Source: Nitrospirota bacterium (lineage in GTDB: Bacteria > Nitrospirota > Nitrospiria > Nitrospirales > Nitrospiraceae). Taken from it: a DNA stretch of 64,000 nt. Location of the stretch: positions 1 to 64,000 of the forward strand of contig JAUSMA010000061.1 in assembly GCA_030645475.1 (NCBI GenBank). The letters are read 5' to 3'. Made by a program: the position numbers and the translations under genes. The notes under the pieces were generated by a model. That model saw only the letters and a program-made list of their open reading frames with translations, was not told the origin of the DNA and did no database searches. Shown one piece after another: positions 17,115 to 26,859 of the stretch (position 1 is its first letter; each line of letters starts with the position of its first letter).

Positions 17115-17549
17115 TTATCCTTTGTGATGTCCGCAGGCGAAGTCGTCGAGTGTATAGTGGTCCAGGATGCCGGCAATGGCGTCACGCACGGTGCCCATCA
17201 CGTGCTGCACCGGACATTGGGCATGCTCGGCGTAGGGGCAGTCCGCGCATTTTTGATAGGCCGTCTTGCTCACACATCCGATGGGAGCGAGGGGGCCATC
17301 CAAAATGCGAATCACTTGTCCGAGGGTGATTTCTCCTGGAGGTTTAATGAGCGCGTAGCCACCCTTCATCCCTCGACGGCTCGAGAGAAGGCCGGCTCGT
17401 TTTAGTGCAAGCAGGATCTGCTCAAGGAATTCGACGGGGATATGCTGGCGCTCTGCGATCTGGTGCCGCTGGAGCGTTGCTTTGCCGTAGAAGAGTGTGA
17501 GTTCCAGCAGCGCGCGAAGGCCGTATTCGCTTTTTTTTGAGAGCTTCAT
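17115..17549 (-). CDS. Rrf2-family transcription regulator
   Basis: A 144-residue winged-helix protein with the typical Rrf2 start MKLSKKSEYGLRALLEL and the LKRAGLLSSRRGMKGGY wing. Four cysteines in the C-terminal half (GC, KCADC, QC) could bind an iron-sulfur cluster as in IscR, NsrR or CymR-type members, though the spacing includes an extra cysteine. The ATG at 17549 is chosen because the family begins there; upstream in-frame codons to 17576 lack a site. It heads a two-gene unit with the TauE/SafE exporter and lies divergent to glyQ. Confidence 0.85.
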   Translation of the reverse strand: MKLSKKSEYGLRALLELTLFYGKATLQRHQIAERQHIPVEFLEQILLALKRAGLLSSRRGMKGGYALIKPPGEITLGQVIRILDGPLAPIGCVSKTAYQKCADCPYAEHAQCPVQHVMGTVRDAIAGILDHYTLDDFACGHHKG

Positions 17550-17588
17550 GGGAATAGGCAATGCCGAGTGAGTCAATCAAGTATAAAG

Positions 17589-17617
17589 ACAATAGAGGAC
17601 TGATAAGGCTACGTCAA
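17589..17617 (-). promoter_or_regulatory. Sigma-70 promoter of the Rrf2-exporter operon
   Basis: Read on the minus strand: TTGACG at 17617-17612, a 17-bp spacer, and TATTGT at 17594-17589. The predicted start is near 17582, about 33 bases before the Rrf2 ATG. Confidence 0.55.
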
Positions 17618-17728
17618 GAGCAGGCGGGTGGAGATCAATCGCTGTCACTCCCGCAAGTTCGTCAAGATTTAAGGCCAAATCAGGAGGCCTATACTGATGC
17701 AACTCCTTGATCATAGAGGGATTGTTTC

Positions 17729-17757
17729 TTGACAGCTTGTGCGCATTCCTGTTAGCT
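17729..17757 (+). promoter_or_regulatory. Candidate sigma-70 promoter of glyQ
   Basis: TTGACA at 17729-17734, a 17-bp spacer and TTAGCT at 17752-17757. It lies about 50 bases before the chosen glyQ start. The -35 is perfect, the -10 weak. Confidence 0.4.
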
Positions 17758-17811
17758 TCTTCCTTCGCTCAGGGGCTCACGCAACAGTTTCACCACCTCG
17801 CAGGACCGATT

Positions 17812-18753
17812 GTGAACTACCAGGATCTCATTCTCACGTTGCATCATTATTGGGCCGACCAAGGTTGTGTGATCCAGCAACCCTATGATCTGGAAATGGG
17901 TGCCGGGACCTTCCATCCAGCCACATTTCTTCGGTCCCTTGGTCCTGAACCCTGGCGAGCTGCCTATCCCCAACCCTGTCGTCGTCCCACTGATGGGCGA
18001 TATGGCGAAAATCCGAATCGTATGCAGCACTACTACCAGTATCAGGTTGTGCTGAAGCCGGCTCCGGACAATATCCAAGCGTTGTATCTGGAGAGTCTGG
18101 CCCAATTGGGGATTGATCCGAAGCAGCACGACATCCGGTTCATTCAAGACGACTGGGAGTCTCCTACGTTAGGCGCCTGGGGCCTAGGCTGGGAGGTGCG
18201 TCTCGACGGGATGGAAATCACGCAGTTCACCTACTTTCAGGAAATCGGCGGGATTGAACTCAACCCCATTACCGTTGAAATCACATACGGGACCGAACGC
18301 ATCGCGATGTATCTGCAACAAGTGAATAACGTCTTCGACCTCGCCTGGAACGATGCAGTGACGTATGGCGACATCCATCACGAAACCGAGGTGCAGTTCT
18401 CGACCTATAATTTCGAAGAAGGCGATGTGGCGATGCTCATGGCCACGTTTCAATCGTTCGAGGGAGAATGTAAACGGCTGCTGGCAAATCGCGAGAAGCG
18501 GTTGACCCTTCCGGCCTACGAATTCTGTATCAAGTCCTCGCACCTCTTCAACCTACTCGATGCCCGTGGAGCCATCAGCGTGGCAGAACGTACAGGCTAT
18601 ATCGCCAGGGTTCGTGCGCTGGCGCGCCAATGTGCCGAACGTTATATTGAAGAACGAGCGGCGATGGGGCATCCGCTGCTCAATCGAGGCGGGGGGCGTG
18701 ATGGAGCGAAGTCGGCAGCGTCGCGCGTGAGAACTACGGCCCGCCGCTCATAA
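17812..18753 (+). CDS. glyQ: Glycine--tRNA ligase alpha subunit
   Basis: A 313-residue catalytic subunit of the bacterial (alpha2beta2) glycyl-tRNA synthetase. It contains the class II core: the [19 protein letters not shown] block near the start, [16 protein letters not shown] and [19 protein letters not shown]. The GTG at 17812 is chosen because the family starts with this NYQDLILTL helix and AGGA precedes it. An ATG-like start at 17707 would add 35 hydrophobic residues and cover the promoter. glyS follows after 18 bases. The C-terminal tail is basic and poorly conserved. Confidence 0.95.
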   Translation: MNYQDLILTLHHYWADQGCVIQQPYDLEMGAGTFHPATFLRSLGPEPWRAAYPQPCRRPTDGRYGENPNRMQHYYQYQVVLKPAPDNIQALYLESLAQLGIDPKQHDIRFIQDDWESPTLGAWGLGWEVRLDGMEITQFTYFQEIGGIELNPITVEITYGTERIAMYLQQVNNVFDLAWNDAVTYGDIHHETEVQFSTYNFEEGDVAMLMATFQSFEGECKRLLANREKRLTLPAYEFCIKSSHLFNLLDARGAISVAERTGYIARVRALARQCAERYIEERAAMGHPLLNRGGGRDGAKSAASRVRTTARRS

Positions 18754-18771
18754 GGAACGACAGAGAAATTC

Positions 18772-20964
18772 ATGACAAAGAAGACTCAATCGTCTCGCCG
18801 TCCTGTCCCTCCTGCGAAAAAAATAAGCCGCCCTTCCTCTGTGAAGGCTGCTGAGTTGTTACTTGAGATCGGCGTGGAAGAACTGCCCTACCAGTTCATC
18901 GCGCCTGCGTTGGCAACATTGAAAGAGGCGGCTGAACAGTTATTCAAGGACCACCGCCTCGCGTTTCAATCTGTTCGTACCTTGGGAACGCCACGACGAT
19001 TGACCGTAGTGGTTGAGGGCCTGGCGACTTTGCAACTCTCGATGGCCAAGGAAGCGATGGGGCCTTCAAAGTCGGTGGCGTTCGATCCAGCCGGTCAGCC
19101 GACCAGAGCGGCAATGGGATTTGCTGCAGGGCAAGGGGTTGCGGTTCATGAACTGCAAGTGCGTCAGACTCCGAAGGGGGAATATCTGTTTGCGGTGAAG
19201 CAAGAGCTGGGGCGCCCAGCCAAGGTGGTTCTGGGAGAACTCCTTCCACTGTTGATCGCGAAACTGTCGTTTCCAAAAGCGATGAAATGGAATACCGCCG
19301 GCGTTCGGTTTGCTCGTCCAGTGCGGTGGCTGGTGGTGGTCTATGGCGGGGCCACGCTTCCGATCGAAGCAACTGGGATTACCGCCGGCAACAAGACTCT
19401 AGGCCATCGCGTCTTAGGGAGCTCGAAGGGGCTCGTGGTTCGGGACTCCGGGTCCTATCTGAAGGGGCTTGAACGTCAAGGCGTCACTCCAGATCCCCAG
19501 CGTCGCCGCCACATGATCGAAGAACAGATTGCGACCCTCTGCAAAAAAGCCGGATTCTCGTTGAATGTCGATGCGGATTTGTTGGATCAGGCGGTCTATA
19601 CGACTGAATGTCCCAACGCCATTATCGGTTCCTTCAAGCCTGCCTATTTAGAAGTGCCGCAAGAGATTTTGATTACCTCGATGAAAGAACATCAGGGGTT
19701 CTTTTCCTTGATGCACAAAGAAACCGGGAAGCTCGTTCCCCATTTCATCGCGGTGACGAACAATCGAGCCAAAGATATGGGATTGATTCGCGAAGGCAAC
19801 GAGCGGGTCCTGGCTGCGCGCCTGGCCGACGCGAAGTTCTTTTTTGACGAAGACCGGAAGGTCAAACTTGAGGACCGGGTGCCGAAGCTGGCCGGGGTCA
19901 CATTTCAGCAGAAGCTCGGCACGATGGAGAAAAAACAGCAACGGGTCAAGAAATTGGCCGGCGTCATCGCGTCGACGCTGCGACCGCAGGACGGCAAGCT
20001 CAAACAGGCTTGCGAGAGAGCCGCGGAGCTGTGCAAGGCGGATCTTCTTACGGGTGTCGTCGGTGAATTTCCTGAGCTGCAGGGCATTATGGGGGGCGAG
20101 TACGCGAAGCATGACGGTGAATCCGAGGCGGTGAGTCAGGCCATCAGAGAGCAGTACCTGCCTCGTTCGATTGAAGGCGAGTTGCCCAAGACCATCGCAG
20201 GTCAAGTGCTGTCGTTGGCCGATCGGCTGGATTCGATTGCGGCCTTCTTCTATGTGGGACTCGTGCCGACCGGATCGGAAGATCCCTTTGCCCTGCGCCG
20301 GAATGCCACGGCCGTTGTCAGGATTATTCTTGAGGGAGACCTGCGCATCGATCTCGGGAGTTATGTCGATACCGCGAGAAACCTCGTCATCGGTGATGGA
20401 TTCAAAGGGGGGGCGGACTCTGCCGAAGATGGCCGACGCCGTATGACAGAATTTCTTTTCGAACGGGTTCGGCACTATGCCAGGGTTGTCCATGCGTTGC
20501 GGGACGATGTCATCGAAGCGGTACTCAAGCAGGCGCAGGGCAAGACGCTCGACCTCGTGGATCTTGTGCAGAGAATGAAAGCGCTTGAATCTGTGACCAC
20601 CAAGCCGGAATTCGATCCATTGATCGTCGGCTTCAAACGCGCGCACCGTCTCGTCGAGAAAGAGAAATGGGATCGTCAGCCGGTCGATAACGCGCGGTTT
20701 GCGCATCCTGCGGAGTCGGCGCTGTACCAGGCTACGGTGGATGAGCGGGACAAACTTATGTCCGGGATGAAGCGGGGTGACTATAGCCAGGCGCTGGATG
20801 CGTTGGTACGTTTGAAGCCCGCCATCGATGCGTTCTTTGCGGCAGTCATGGTCAATGCAGAGGATCAGGCCGTCCGGAGTAATCGGTTGTCGTTGCTCCA
20901 AGAAGTGGATGATTTCTTCAACTCATTCGCGGACTTTTCGCAGATTGTGGTACAAGGTGGGTAG
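18772..20964 (+). CDS. glyS: Glycine--tRNA ligase beta subunit
   Basis: A 730-residue tRNA-binding subunit that pairs with GlyQ. The family start LLLEIGVEELPYQFIAPAL lies at residue 26, after a basic N-terminal extension (KKTQSSRRPVPPAKKISRP) that makes it longer than most GlyS. Other landmarks are FPKAMKW, the HD-type segment GIMGGEYAKHDGE and ADRLDSIAAFFYVGLVPTGSEDPFALRR, and a C-terminal anticodon-binding DALR-like domain. The extension may aid tRNA contact, which is inference. Confidence 0.95.
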   Translation: MTKKTQSSRRPVPPAKKISRPSSVKAAELLLEIGVEELPYQFIAPALATLKEAAEQLFKDHRLAFQSVRTLGTPRRLTVVVEGLATLQLSMAKEAMGPSKSVAFDPAGQPTRAAMGFAAGQGVAVHELQVRQTPKGEYLFAVKQELGRPAKVVLGELLPLLIAKLSFPKAMKWNTAGVRFARPVRWLVVVYGGATLPIEATGITAGNKTLGHRVLGSSKGLVVRDSGSYLKGLERQGVTPDPQRRRHMIEEQIATLCKKAGFSLNVDADLLDQAVYTTECPNAIIGSFKPAYLEVPQEILITSMKEHQGFFSLMHKETGKLVPHFIAVTNNRAKDMGLIREGNERVLAARLADAKFFFDEDRKVKLEDRVPKLAGVTFQQKLGTMEKKQQRVKKLAGVIASTLRPQDGKLKQACERAAELCKADLLTGVVGEFPELQGIMGGEYAKHDGESEAVSQAIREQYLPRSIEGELPKTIAGQVLSLADRLDSIAAFFYVGLVPTGSEDPFALRRNATAVVRIILEGDLRIDLGSYVDTARNLVIGDGFKGGADSAEDGRRRMTEFLFERVRHYARVVHALRDDVIEAVLKQAQGKTLDLVDLVQRMKALESVTTKPEFDPLIVGFKRAHRLVEKEKWDRQPVDNARFAHPAESALYQATVDERDKLMSGMKRGDYSQALDALVRLKPAIDAFFAAVMVNAEDQAVRSNRLSLLQEVDDFFNSFADFSQIVVQGG

Positions 20965-21094
20965 AGAATAGGTGGTCCCGGTGAGTCCCCCGTGCTCGCG
21001 CAACGCGCGGTCTGGGAAGGCCCTCGTTGAACGCGCGCAATAGGAGACTCATCCAGATCACCTATTGAGAGAGATCAACCGGTCGGGTGAGGGG

Positions 21095-21586
21095 ATGGAT
21101 CACGCATTGTCAGACGACCAGCGTCGGGCGAGTAAGATCCGTCGGTTCACGGTCGGCGTGTCTCTTGCCATCATGATTCTCTGCAATGCGATCGTTCTGA
21201 TCGGGTTATGGGCCAGTGGGATTAACCTTGATGAGCTGGCAGCGACTCCCGATGTGTTTAACTCTAAACAGGATATTTGTCTCCGGCTCGGCTGGAAATC
21301 CGTCGCAGGGGCAACGGACCCGGTCCGTCTCTGCTCGGAATGGATCAATCTGTCCGATCCCTCCGGCAAGACGCATCTGATTCAACGGGAGATCAAGCTT
21401 CGGCAAGGGCCTGACGGGCAGTATTATGTGGATCGGGGAGTTCGCGCCGACTATCGGTTGCTCATATTGATGTTGTTTGTCGTGGCCGTCATTGCATTCG
21501 GGCTGGTGGCGAAATGGTATCTGGTCAGCCGGTATCGGCTGCGTCTCGAATCCGTCGCCGGCCAAGGGGCATCACTCGTCCATTGA
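21095..21586 (+). CDS. Two-helix membrane protein between glyS and ppdK
   Basis: A 163-residue protein with one transmembrane helix near the N-terminus (VGVSLAIMILCNAIVLIGLW) and another near the C-terminus (LLILMLFVVAVIAFGLVAKW). Between them is a ~75-residue periplasmic domain with two cysteines (QDICLRLGWK and VRLCSEW) that could form a disulfide. The ATG at 21095 follows GGTGAGG; an upstream TTG is less likely. No family recognised. It lies 28 bases before ppdK, so it may share that transcript. Confidence 0.65.
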   Translation: MDHALSDDQRRASKIRRFTVGVSLAIMILCNAIVLIGLWASGINLDELAATPDVFNSKQDICLRLGWKSVAGATDPVRLCSEWINLSDPSGKTHLIQREIKLRQGPDGQYYVDRGVRADYRLLILMLFVVAVIAFGLVAKWYLVSRYRLRLESVAGQGASLVH

Positions 21587-21614
21587 ACTGAACTCAACGC
21601 GAAGGAGAGGCAGC

Positions 21615-24458
21615 GTGGCAAAGAAATACGTGTACTACTTCGGTGACGGCAAAGCCGAAGGGACTTCCAACATGAAAGAGCTCCTCGGCGGGAAGGGCGC
21701 CGGCCTTGCCGAGATGACGAATCTCGGCATCTCCGTTCCGCCGGGCTTCACGATTTCCACCGAGGCTTGCGTGGAATATTATAAGAACGGGAAACAGTAT
21801 CCGCCCGGTATGTGGGACGCCGCGCTGAAATCGTTGAAGCGGGTCGAACGGTCGATGGGTATGGGGTTCGGCGATCCTGAGCGGCCGCTGCTGGTCTCGG
21901 TCCGGTCCGGCGCCAGGGCGTCGATGCCGGGCATGATGGATACGGTGCTGAATGTCGGTCTGACCACCAAGACGGTCGAGGGGTTGGCTGCAAAAACACG
22001 CAACGAACGGTTTGCCCAGGACAGCTATCGGCGCTTTGTGTCCATGTACGGCAGCATCGTCATGGGCGTGCAGCGCGAACATTTCGAAGCGATCCTGAAG
22101 CAGAAGAAGGCGGATGTGGGCGTGGCGCACGAGACTCATCTCGATGCGAGGCACCTTCGGGAATTGGTCGCCAGCTTCAAGGCGCTTATCAAAGAAGAGA
22201 CGAAGAAAGAGTTCCCCGACGAGCCGCTTGAGCAGCTTCGTTTGGCGGTCAACGCCGTCTTCTCGTCCTGGTTCGGTGCGCGGTCCGTCACCTATCGGCG
22301 ACTCTATGGGATTCCCGATTCCTGGGGCACGGCGATCAATGTGGTGGCGATGGTATTCGGCAACATGGGAGAGACGAGTGGTACCGGTGTTGCGTTCACG
22401 CGTGATCCGGCATCCGGCGATAAAAACTTTTTCGGCGAATGCTTGATGAATGCTCAGGGCGAGGATGTCGTGGCAGGCATCAGGACTCCGCTTCCAGTGA
22501 ATGCGCTCGCGAAGAATGTGCCGGAGGCCTACAAGGAACTGGAGCACACTTACAAGAAACTCGAGAAACATTATCGGGATATGCTCGATTTGGAGTTTAC
22601 GATCCAAGAGGGCAAGCTCTACATGCTCCAGACCAGGGTCGGCAAACGGACCGGCATTTCCGCTGTAAAAATTGCAGTCGATATGGTGAGAGAAGGCCTC
22701 ATCTCGAAGCAGGAAGCCGTGCAGCGGGTCGGGCCGGAGCAATTGGCGCAATATCTCTATCCGATTTTCGATACGAAAGAAGAGTCGAAATCCAATCCGC
22801 TGGGGAAGGGACTCCCTGCCGGTCCTGGCGCGGCAGCCGGGAAAATCGCCCTGACTCCCGATAAGGCCGTGACGATGAAAGCGGCTGGCACCCGTGTAGT
22901 ATTGGTTCGCCAGGAAACGAGCCCGGACGATATTCACGGGATGAACGCTGCCGCCGGGTTTTTGACGGCACGAGGCGGGATGACCTCTCACGCGGCGGTA
23001 GTCGCCCGGCAAATGGGCAAGGTCTGTGTCGCCGGCTGCGATGCAGTGGAAGTGCTGGATGCCCAGTCCGTTCGTATCGGCGCCAAGGTGTTTCGCGAGG
23101 GGGATTATCTTTCGATCAATGGTTCGACCGGCAATGTGTATGAGGGGGACTTACCCGTCGTCGAATCTGAAATCATTCAAGTGATTCAGGGCAAGTTGGA
23201 CCCGAAGCAGTCGGACAAGTACCAGCGGTTTGCGTTGATTCTGTCATGGGCCGACAGCGTCAGAAAACTTCGCGTCCGTGCGAATGCCGATGTGCCGGAT
23301 CAGGCGAAAATCGCGCGGGGTTTCGGTGCGGAAGGCATTGGCCTCTGTCGGACAGAACATATGTTCTTCGCCGAGGATCGCATCCCGATCATGCAGAAGA
23401 TGATTCTGGCACGGACTAAGGAGGAGCGGGAAAAGTTTCTCGATCAGCTCCTCCCGCTGCAAAAACAGGATTTCATCGGGCTCTATCGCGAGATGGCGGG
23501 CTTCCCGGTGACCATTCGTCTCCTCGATCCGCCGTTGCACGAATTTCTGCCGAAGCGTGAAGACTTGATGGTGGAGATTGCGCAGTTGGAATTGACCGGG
23601 CGCGACGGAGCCAGGCTTGAAGAAAAACGCCGGTTGCTGGCCCGCGTCGAGGAACTCCACGAGTTCAATCCGATGCTCGGGCTCCGCGGCTGCCGCCTCG
23701 GGATTACGATGCCGGAGATTACCCGCATGCAGGCGCGAGCCATCATGGAAGCCGCCTGTGAGCTGGCCAAAGAAGGAAAGAAGATTGTCCCGGAGATCAT
23801 GATTCCGTTGGTGGGCATGGTCTCGGAAATGAAGGCACAGAAAGACTTGATCCGTGAAGTCGCGCAAGAGACGATGAAGCGGTACAACGTCAAGCTCACG
23901 TATCTGGTCGGTACGATGATCGAGCTGCCGCGGGCTGCCGTCACGGCGGATCGTATCGCGACCGAGGCGGAGTTCTTTTCATTCGGGACGAACGACCTCA
24001 CGCAAACCACGTTCGGGTTCTCCCGCGACGATGCCGCGAAGTTCATCGATTTTTATCAAACCAACAACATTCTGGACGCGGATCCCTTCGCGGTGCTCGA
24101 TCGAGAAGGGGTGGGGGCCTTGATGAAGCAGGCCATCGCCGGCGGACGGAAGAGCCGTCCAGGGATCAAACTCGGCATTTGCGGTGAACATGGCGGCGAT
24201 CCCAGTTCGGTGGAGTTCTGCCATCAACTTGGGTTGGATTACGTGAGTTGTTCGCCCTATCGCGTCGCCATTGCGCGGCTTGCGGCAGCCCATGCGGCCT
24301 TAGCCGAAGCTGGCGCGAGCGCTGCCCCTTCTCCGCGCAAGCGGTCGGTGCCGCGTACGAAGGCGAAAAAGACGACGAAGAAGACTGCGAAACCCACGAA
24401 GGCGAAGTCGGCTCCGCAGCCTCGCAGCCGACCGCGCGTCACACGCAAGAAGCGGTGA
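21615..24458 (+). CDS. ppdK: Pyruvate, phosphate dikinase
   Basis: A 947-residue enzyme converting pyruvate, ATP and phosphate to PEP, AMP and pyrophosphate, needed for gluconeogenesis and carbon fixation by reductive pathways. The N-terminal nucleotide-binding domain begins at LLGGKGAGLAEM, the phosphocarrier His459 is in GGMTSHAAVVAR, and the C-terminal TIM barrel holds Cys856 in ICGEHGGDPSS. The GTG at 21615 is set by the AAGGAGAGG before it and the family start KKYVYYFGDGKAEG. Unusually, the last ~45 residues are a Lys/Arg/Pro/Thr-rich tail absent from typical enzymes. Its stop overlaps ribD by four bases. Confidence 0.95.
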   Translation: MAKKYVYYFGDGKAEGTSNMKELLGGKGAGLAEMTNLGISVPPGFTISTEACVEYYKNGKQYPPGMWDAALKSLKRVERSMGMGFGDPERPLLVSVRSGARASMPGMMDTVLNVGLTTKTVEGLAAKTRNERFAQDSYRRFVSMYGSIVMGVQREHFEAILKQKKADVGVAHETHLDARHLRELVASFKALIKEETKKEFPDEPLEQLRLAVNAVFSSWFGARSVTYRRLYGIPDSWGTAINVVAMVFGNMGETSGTGVAFTRDPASGDKNFFGECLMNAQGEDVVAGIRTPLPVNALAKNVPEAYKELEHTYKKLEKHYRDMLDLEFTIQEGKLYMLQTRVGKRTGISAVKIAVDMVREGLISKQEAVQRVGPEQLAQYLYPIFDTKEESKSNPLGKGLPAGPGAAAGKIALTPDKAVTMKAAGTRVVLVRQETSPDDIHGMNAAAGFLTARGGMTSHAAVVARQMGKVCVAGCDAVEVLDAQSVRIGAKVFREGDYLSINGSTGNVYEGDLPVVESEIIQVIQGKLDPKQSDKYQRFALILSWADSVRKLRVRANADVPDQAKIARGFGAEGIGLCRTEHMFFAEDRIPIMQKMILARTKEEREKFLDQLLPLQKQDFIGLYREMAGFPVTIRLLDPPLHEFLPKREDLMVEIAQLELTGRDGARLEEKRRLLARVEELHEFNPMLGLRGCRLGITMPEITRMQARAIMEAACELAKEGKKIVPEIMIPLVGMVSEMKAQKDLIREVAQETMKRYNVKLTYLVGTMIELPRAAVTADRIATEAEFFSFGTNDLTQTTFGFSRDDAAKFIDFYQTNNILDADPFAVLDREGVGALMKQAIAGGRKSRPGIKLGICGEHGGDPSSVEFCHQLGLDYVSCSPYRVAIARLAAAHAALAEAGASAAPSPRKRSVPRTKAKKTTKKTAKPTKAKSAPQPRSRPRVTRKKR

Positions 24459-25573
24459 CTGCCACCACGACGCATCTCCACTTCATGACCCAGGCGCTTC
24501 GCCTCGCGGCGAAGGGCCTGGGTCAGACCAGTCCGAATCCCATGGTCGGCGCCCTCGTGGTCAAGAACGGCCGCATCGTCGGCCGCGGTTATCACCATGG
24601 GCCAGGGCAACCCCACGCAGAAATTCTTGCGCTCAATCAAGCAGGGCCCCGTGCCAAGGGCGCGACGCTCTACGTCACGCTCGAACCCTGTTGCCACCTT
24701 CTCAAGAGAACTCCACCCTGCGTACCGACAGTCATCAAGTCCGGTGTGCGAGCGGTGGTGGTGGCGATGACCGATCCGAACCCTCCGGTGAAGGGTCGCG
24801 GCGTTGCGGCGTTGCGCCGTGCCGGGATGACGGTGACGACTGGTGTTGCACGAGAAGAAGCCGCGCAGATGAATCGCGCCTATCTCCATTGGGTAAAGAC
24901 CGGCCGTCCCTTCGTCATCCTGAAAGCCGGGATGACATTGGACGGAAAGGTGGCCACGGCGATGGGCGAGTCTCAATGGATTACTGGTCCACTTGCGCGG
25001 CAAGACGCGCATCGACTCCGGAGTCAGGTGGATGCGGTGATCGTCGGGGTCGGCACTGTGCTCAAGGATAATCCCACTCTCACAGCTCGACGCTTCGATC
25101 GCCCACTGAGGCTGGCACCGCGGCAACCGTTACGCGTCGTGCTCGATAGCACAGTCAGGACGCCGACGAAGGCAAGGGTCTGTGCCAATCAGGAGCAGGC
25201 GAAGACCTTGATCGTGGCGACGAGTCGTGCCTCAGAATCACGCCGGCGTAGACTCGAACTGGTAGGGGTGGAGGTGGTCTCCCTTCCGCTAAAGAACGGA
25301 CAGGTCTCGTTCCCGGCGCTTATGACGATGCTGGGTAAGCGTGGGATCACGTCGGTGCTCATCGAGGGAGGCAGTACCGTCAATGCCACAGCGTTACGAG
25401 AGAAACTCGTCAATCGCATCCGGTTCTATCTTGCTCCCACTCTTATGGGAGGGCAGGATGCGAAGGCGGTGATCGGGGGACGGAGTCCGAAGCGCTTGGC
25501 CCAAGCATTGCCCTTACGCCACGTCACGGTTCGCCGCATCGGGGAAGATCTGGTTGTGGAAGGAGATCTGTGA
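24455..25573 (+). CDS. ribD: Bifunctional riboflavin deaminase/reductase
   Basis: A 372-residue enzyme performing the second and third steps of riboflavin synthesis. The N-terminal CMP/dCMP-deaminase-like domain has the zinc ligands in PHAEILAL and EPCCHLLKRTPPC. The C-terminal reductase domain begins near GRPFVILKAGMTLDGKVA and includes LIEGGSTVNA. The GTG start at 24455 overlaps the ppdK stop (GTGA) and gives an N-terminus close to family length; an ATG at 24486 is an alternative. Lying inside an operon with ppdK is unusual; ribE lies 3.5 kb downstream. Confidence 0.92.
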   Translation: MTATTTHLHFMTQALRLAAKGLGQTSPNPMVGALVVKNGRIVGRGYHHGPGQPHAEILALNQAGPRAKGATLYVTLEPCCHLLKRTPPCVPTVIKSGVRAVVVAMTDPNPPVKGRGVAALRRAGMTVTTGVAREEAAQMNRAYLHWVKTGRPFVILKAGMTLDGKVATAMGESQWITGPLARQDAHRLRSQVDAVIVGVGTVLKDNPTLTARRFDRPLRLAPRQPLRVVLDSTVRTPTKARVCANQEQAKTLIVATSRASESRRRRLELVGVEVVSLPLKNGQVSFPALMTMLGKRGITSVLIEGGSTVNATALREKLVNRIRFYLAPTLMGGQDAKAVIGGRSPKRLAQALPLRHVTVRRIGEDLVVEGDL

Positions 25574-26859
25574 CGCGCAGGCTCCTCTGTGCGGTCCTGG
25601 CCATGATTCTGGCTTCGTGCATCGTTCATGGAATGCATGCGGTTGCTGCTTCCCCCTCAGTCGATCTCAAGACGCAGGTTTTCCAGTACCTCGACAGCGG
25701 GGATACGGACGAGGCTGCGCGCATTCTACAGACCATACTGTCCGATCCGAATGCCACGATCGACCAGATCATACGGATCATCCAAACCGAGCGGGACTAT
25801 GTGCCACAGCCGACTGGAACGATGCCAGACGAGCGAATCGAGGTGCGGGGCCATGCCCACCACCTGGCGCTTTCCGTTCCTCTGACCTATCAGCCGGCGA
25901 AGGGTTATGGACTGGTGGTCTGCCTGCATGGCGCAGGATTTACCGGTGAGGCCTATCTGGAACGATGGCAGGCCCGATTGGGGGAGGACTACGTCTTAGC
26001 CTGTCCAACCGCTCCCATGGGTGCCTGGTTTACGAGAGGTGCGGAGGAGCTGGTGCTGGCGACGATTCGCTCCGTGCAACGGCGCTATCACATCGATCCT
26101 GACAGAGTGTTTCTCACCGGCATGTCCAACGGCGGAATCGGCGCCTGGGTGATCGGTATGCACGATGCGCCCCTGTTCGCCGGCATTGCGCCAATGGCCA
26201 GCGGCCTCGACAATGTGCTGATGCCGTTTTTGGCCAACCTGCGCTCCACGCCGCTCTATATCATTCATGGGGCCAAGGATCAGGTGATGCCGGTTGAACT
26301 CAGCCGCACCATTACGAAAGAGTTGACGAGGTTGGGCTATCCCTTTGTGTATCGGGAGCATGATCGCGAGCATCCCACGGCTGGCGGGCATTACTTCCCC
26401 AGGGAGGAATTGCCAGACCTGGTGACCTGGTTCAACGCGCAGCGCCGAAATCCAGTTCCAACGACGGTGACGGTCGTGCGTGAGGCAAGCCATTTTCAAT
26501 CGTTCGGCTGGGTTCGTATCGATACCACGGACGCGATTGCCGCATTCTCGGAAGACCTGGTCTCCAAGCGAGACGAGCTGACCAGAACAAAACGTTATGC
26601 CAGGCTGGATGCGTCCGTCACAGCACCGAACCGGATTGAGGTTGAAACGGGCCTGGTGCGGCGGTATACGCTGTTCCTGAACGACCAGCTGGTCGACCTC
26701 TCCAAGCCTGTGACGATCGTCACGAACAAGCAGGTCTCGTTCGAGGGGAAGGTGGTCACGACCGTCGAGACCCTGTTGCGTCAAGCGCGTCTCCGTCAGG
26801 ACGCTCGCCAGCTGTTTCCCGCTCAGCTATCCATTCAGGTCTTGCAGCAGACTCCATGA
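25570..26859 (+). CDS. Secreted alpha/beta-hydrolase (esterase-like)
   Basis: A 429-residue protein with a signal peptide (MTRRLLCAVLAMILASC, then HAVAASP). A short helical segment precedes an alpha/beta-hydrolase core of the LpqC/feruloyl-esterase or phospholipase type: oxyanion region LVVCLHGAGFTGEAYL, nucleophile Ser186 in GMSNGG, acidic residue in HGAKDQVMP and a histidine in GGHYFP. The C-terminal ~130 residues resemble the beta-sheet extension seen in similar proteins (NRIEVETGLVRRYTLFLND). Probable substrate: a carboxylic ester, unknown. The GTG start overlaps the ribD stop by GTGA. Confidence 0.75.
   Translation: MTRRLLCAVLAMILASCIVHGMHAVAASPSVDLKTQVFQYLDSGDTDEAARILQTILSDPNATIDQIIRIIQTERDYVPQPTGTMPDERIEVRGHAHHLALSVPLTYQPAKGYGLVVCLHGAGFTGEAYLERWQARLGEDYVLACPTAPMGAWFTRGAEELVLATIRSVQRRYHIDPDRVFLTGMSNGGIGAWVIGMHDAPLFAGIAPMASGLDNVLMPFLANLRSTPLYIIHGAKDQVMPVELSRTITKELTRLGYPFVYREHDREHPTAGGHYFPREELPDLVTWFNAQRRNPVPTTVTVVREASHFQSFGWVRIDTTDAIAAFSEDLVSKRDELTRTKRYARLDASVTAPNRIEVETGLVRRYTLFLNDQLVDLSKPVTIVTNKQVSFEGKVVTTVETLLRQARLRQDARQLFPAQLSIQVLQQTP

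Noticed and set aside
19648-20901. 417-codon minus-strand frame within glyS
   Set aside because: Antisense to a well-supported essential gene and without family features.
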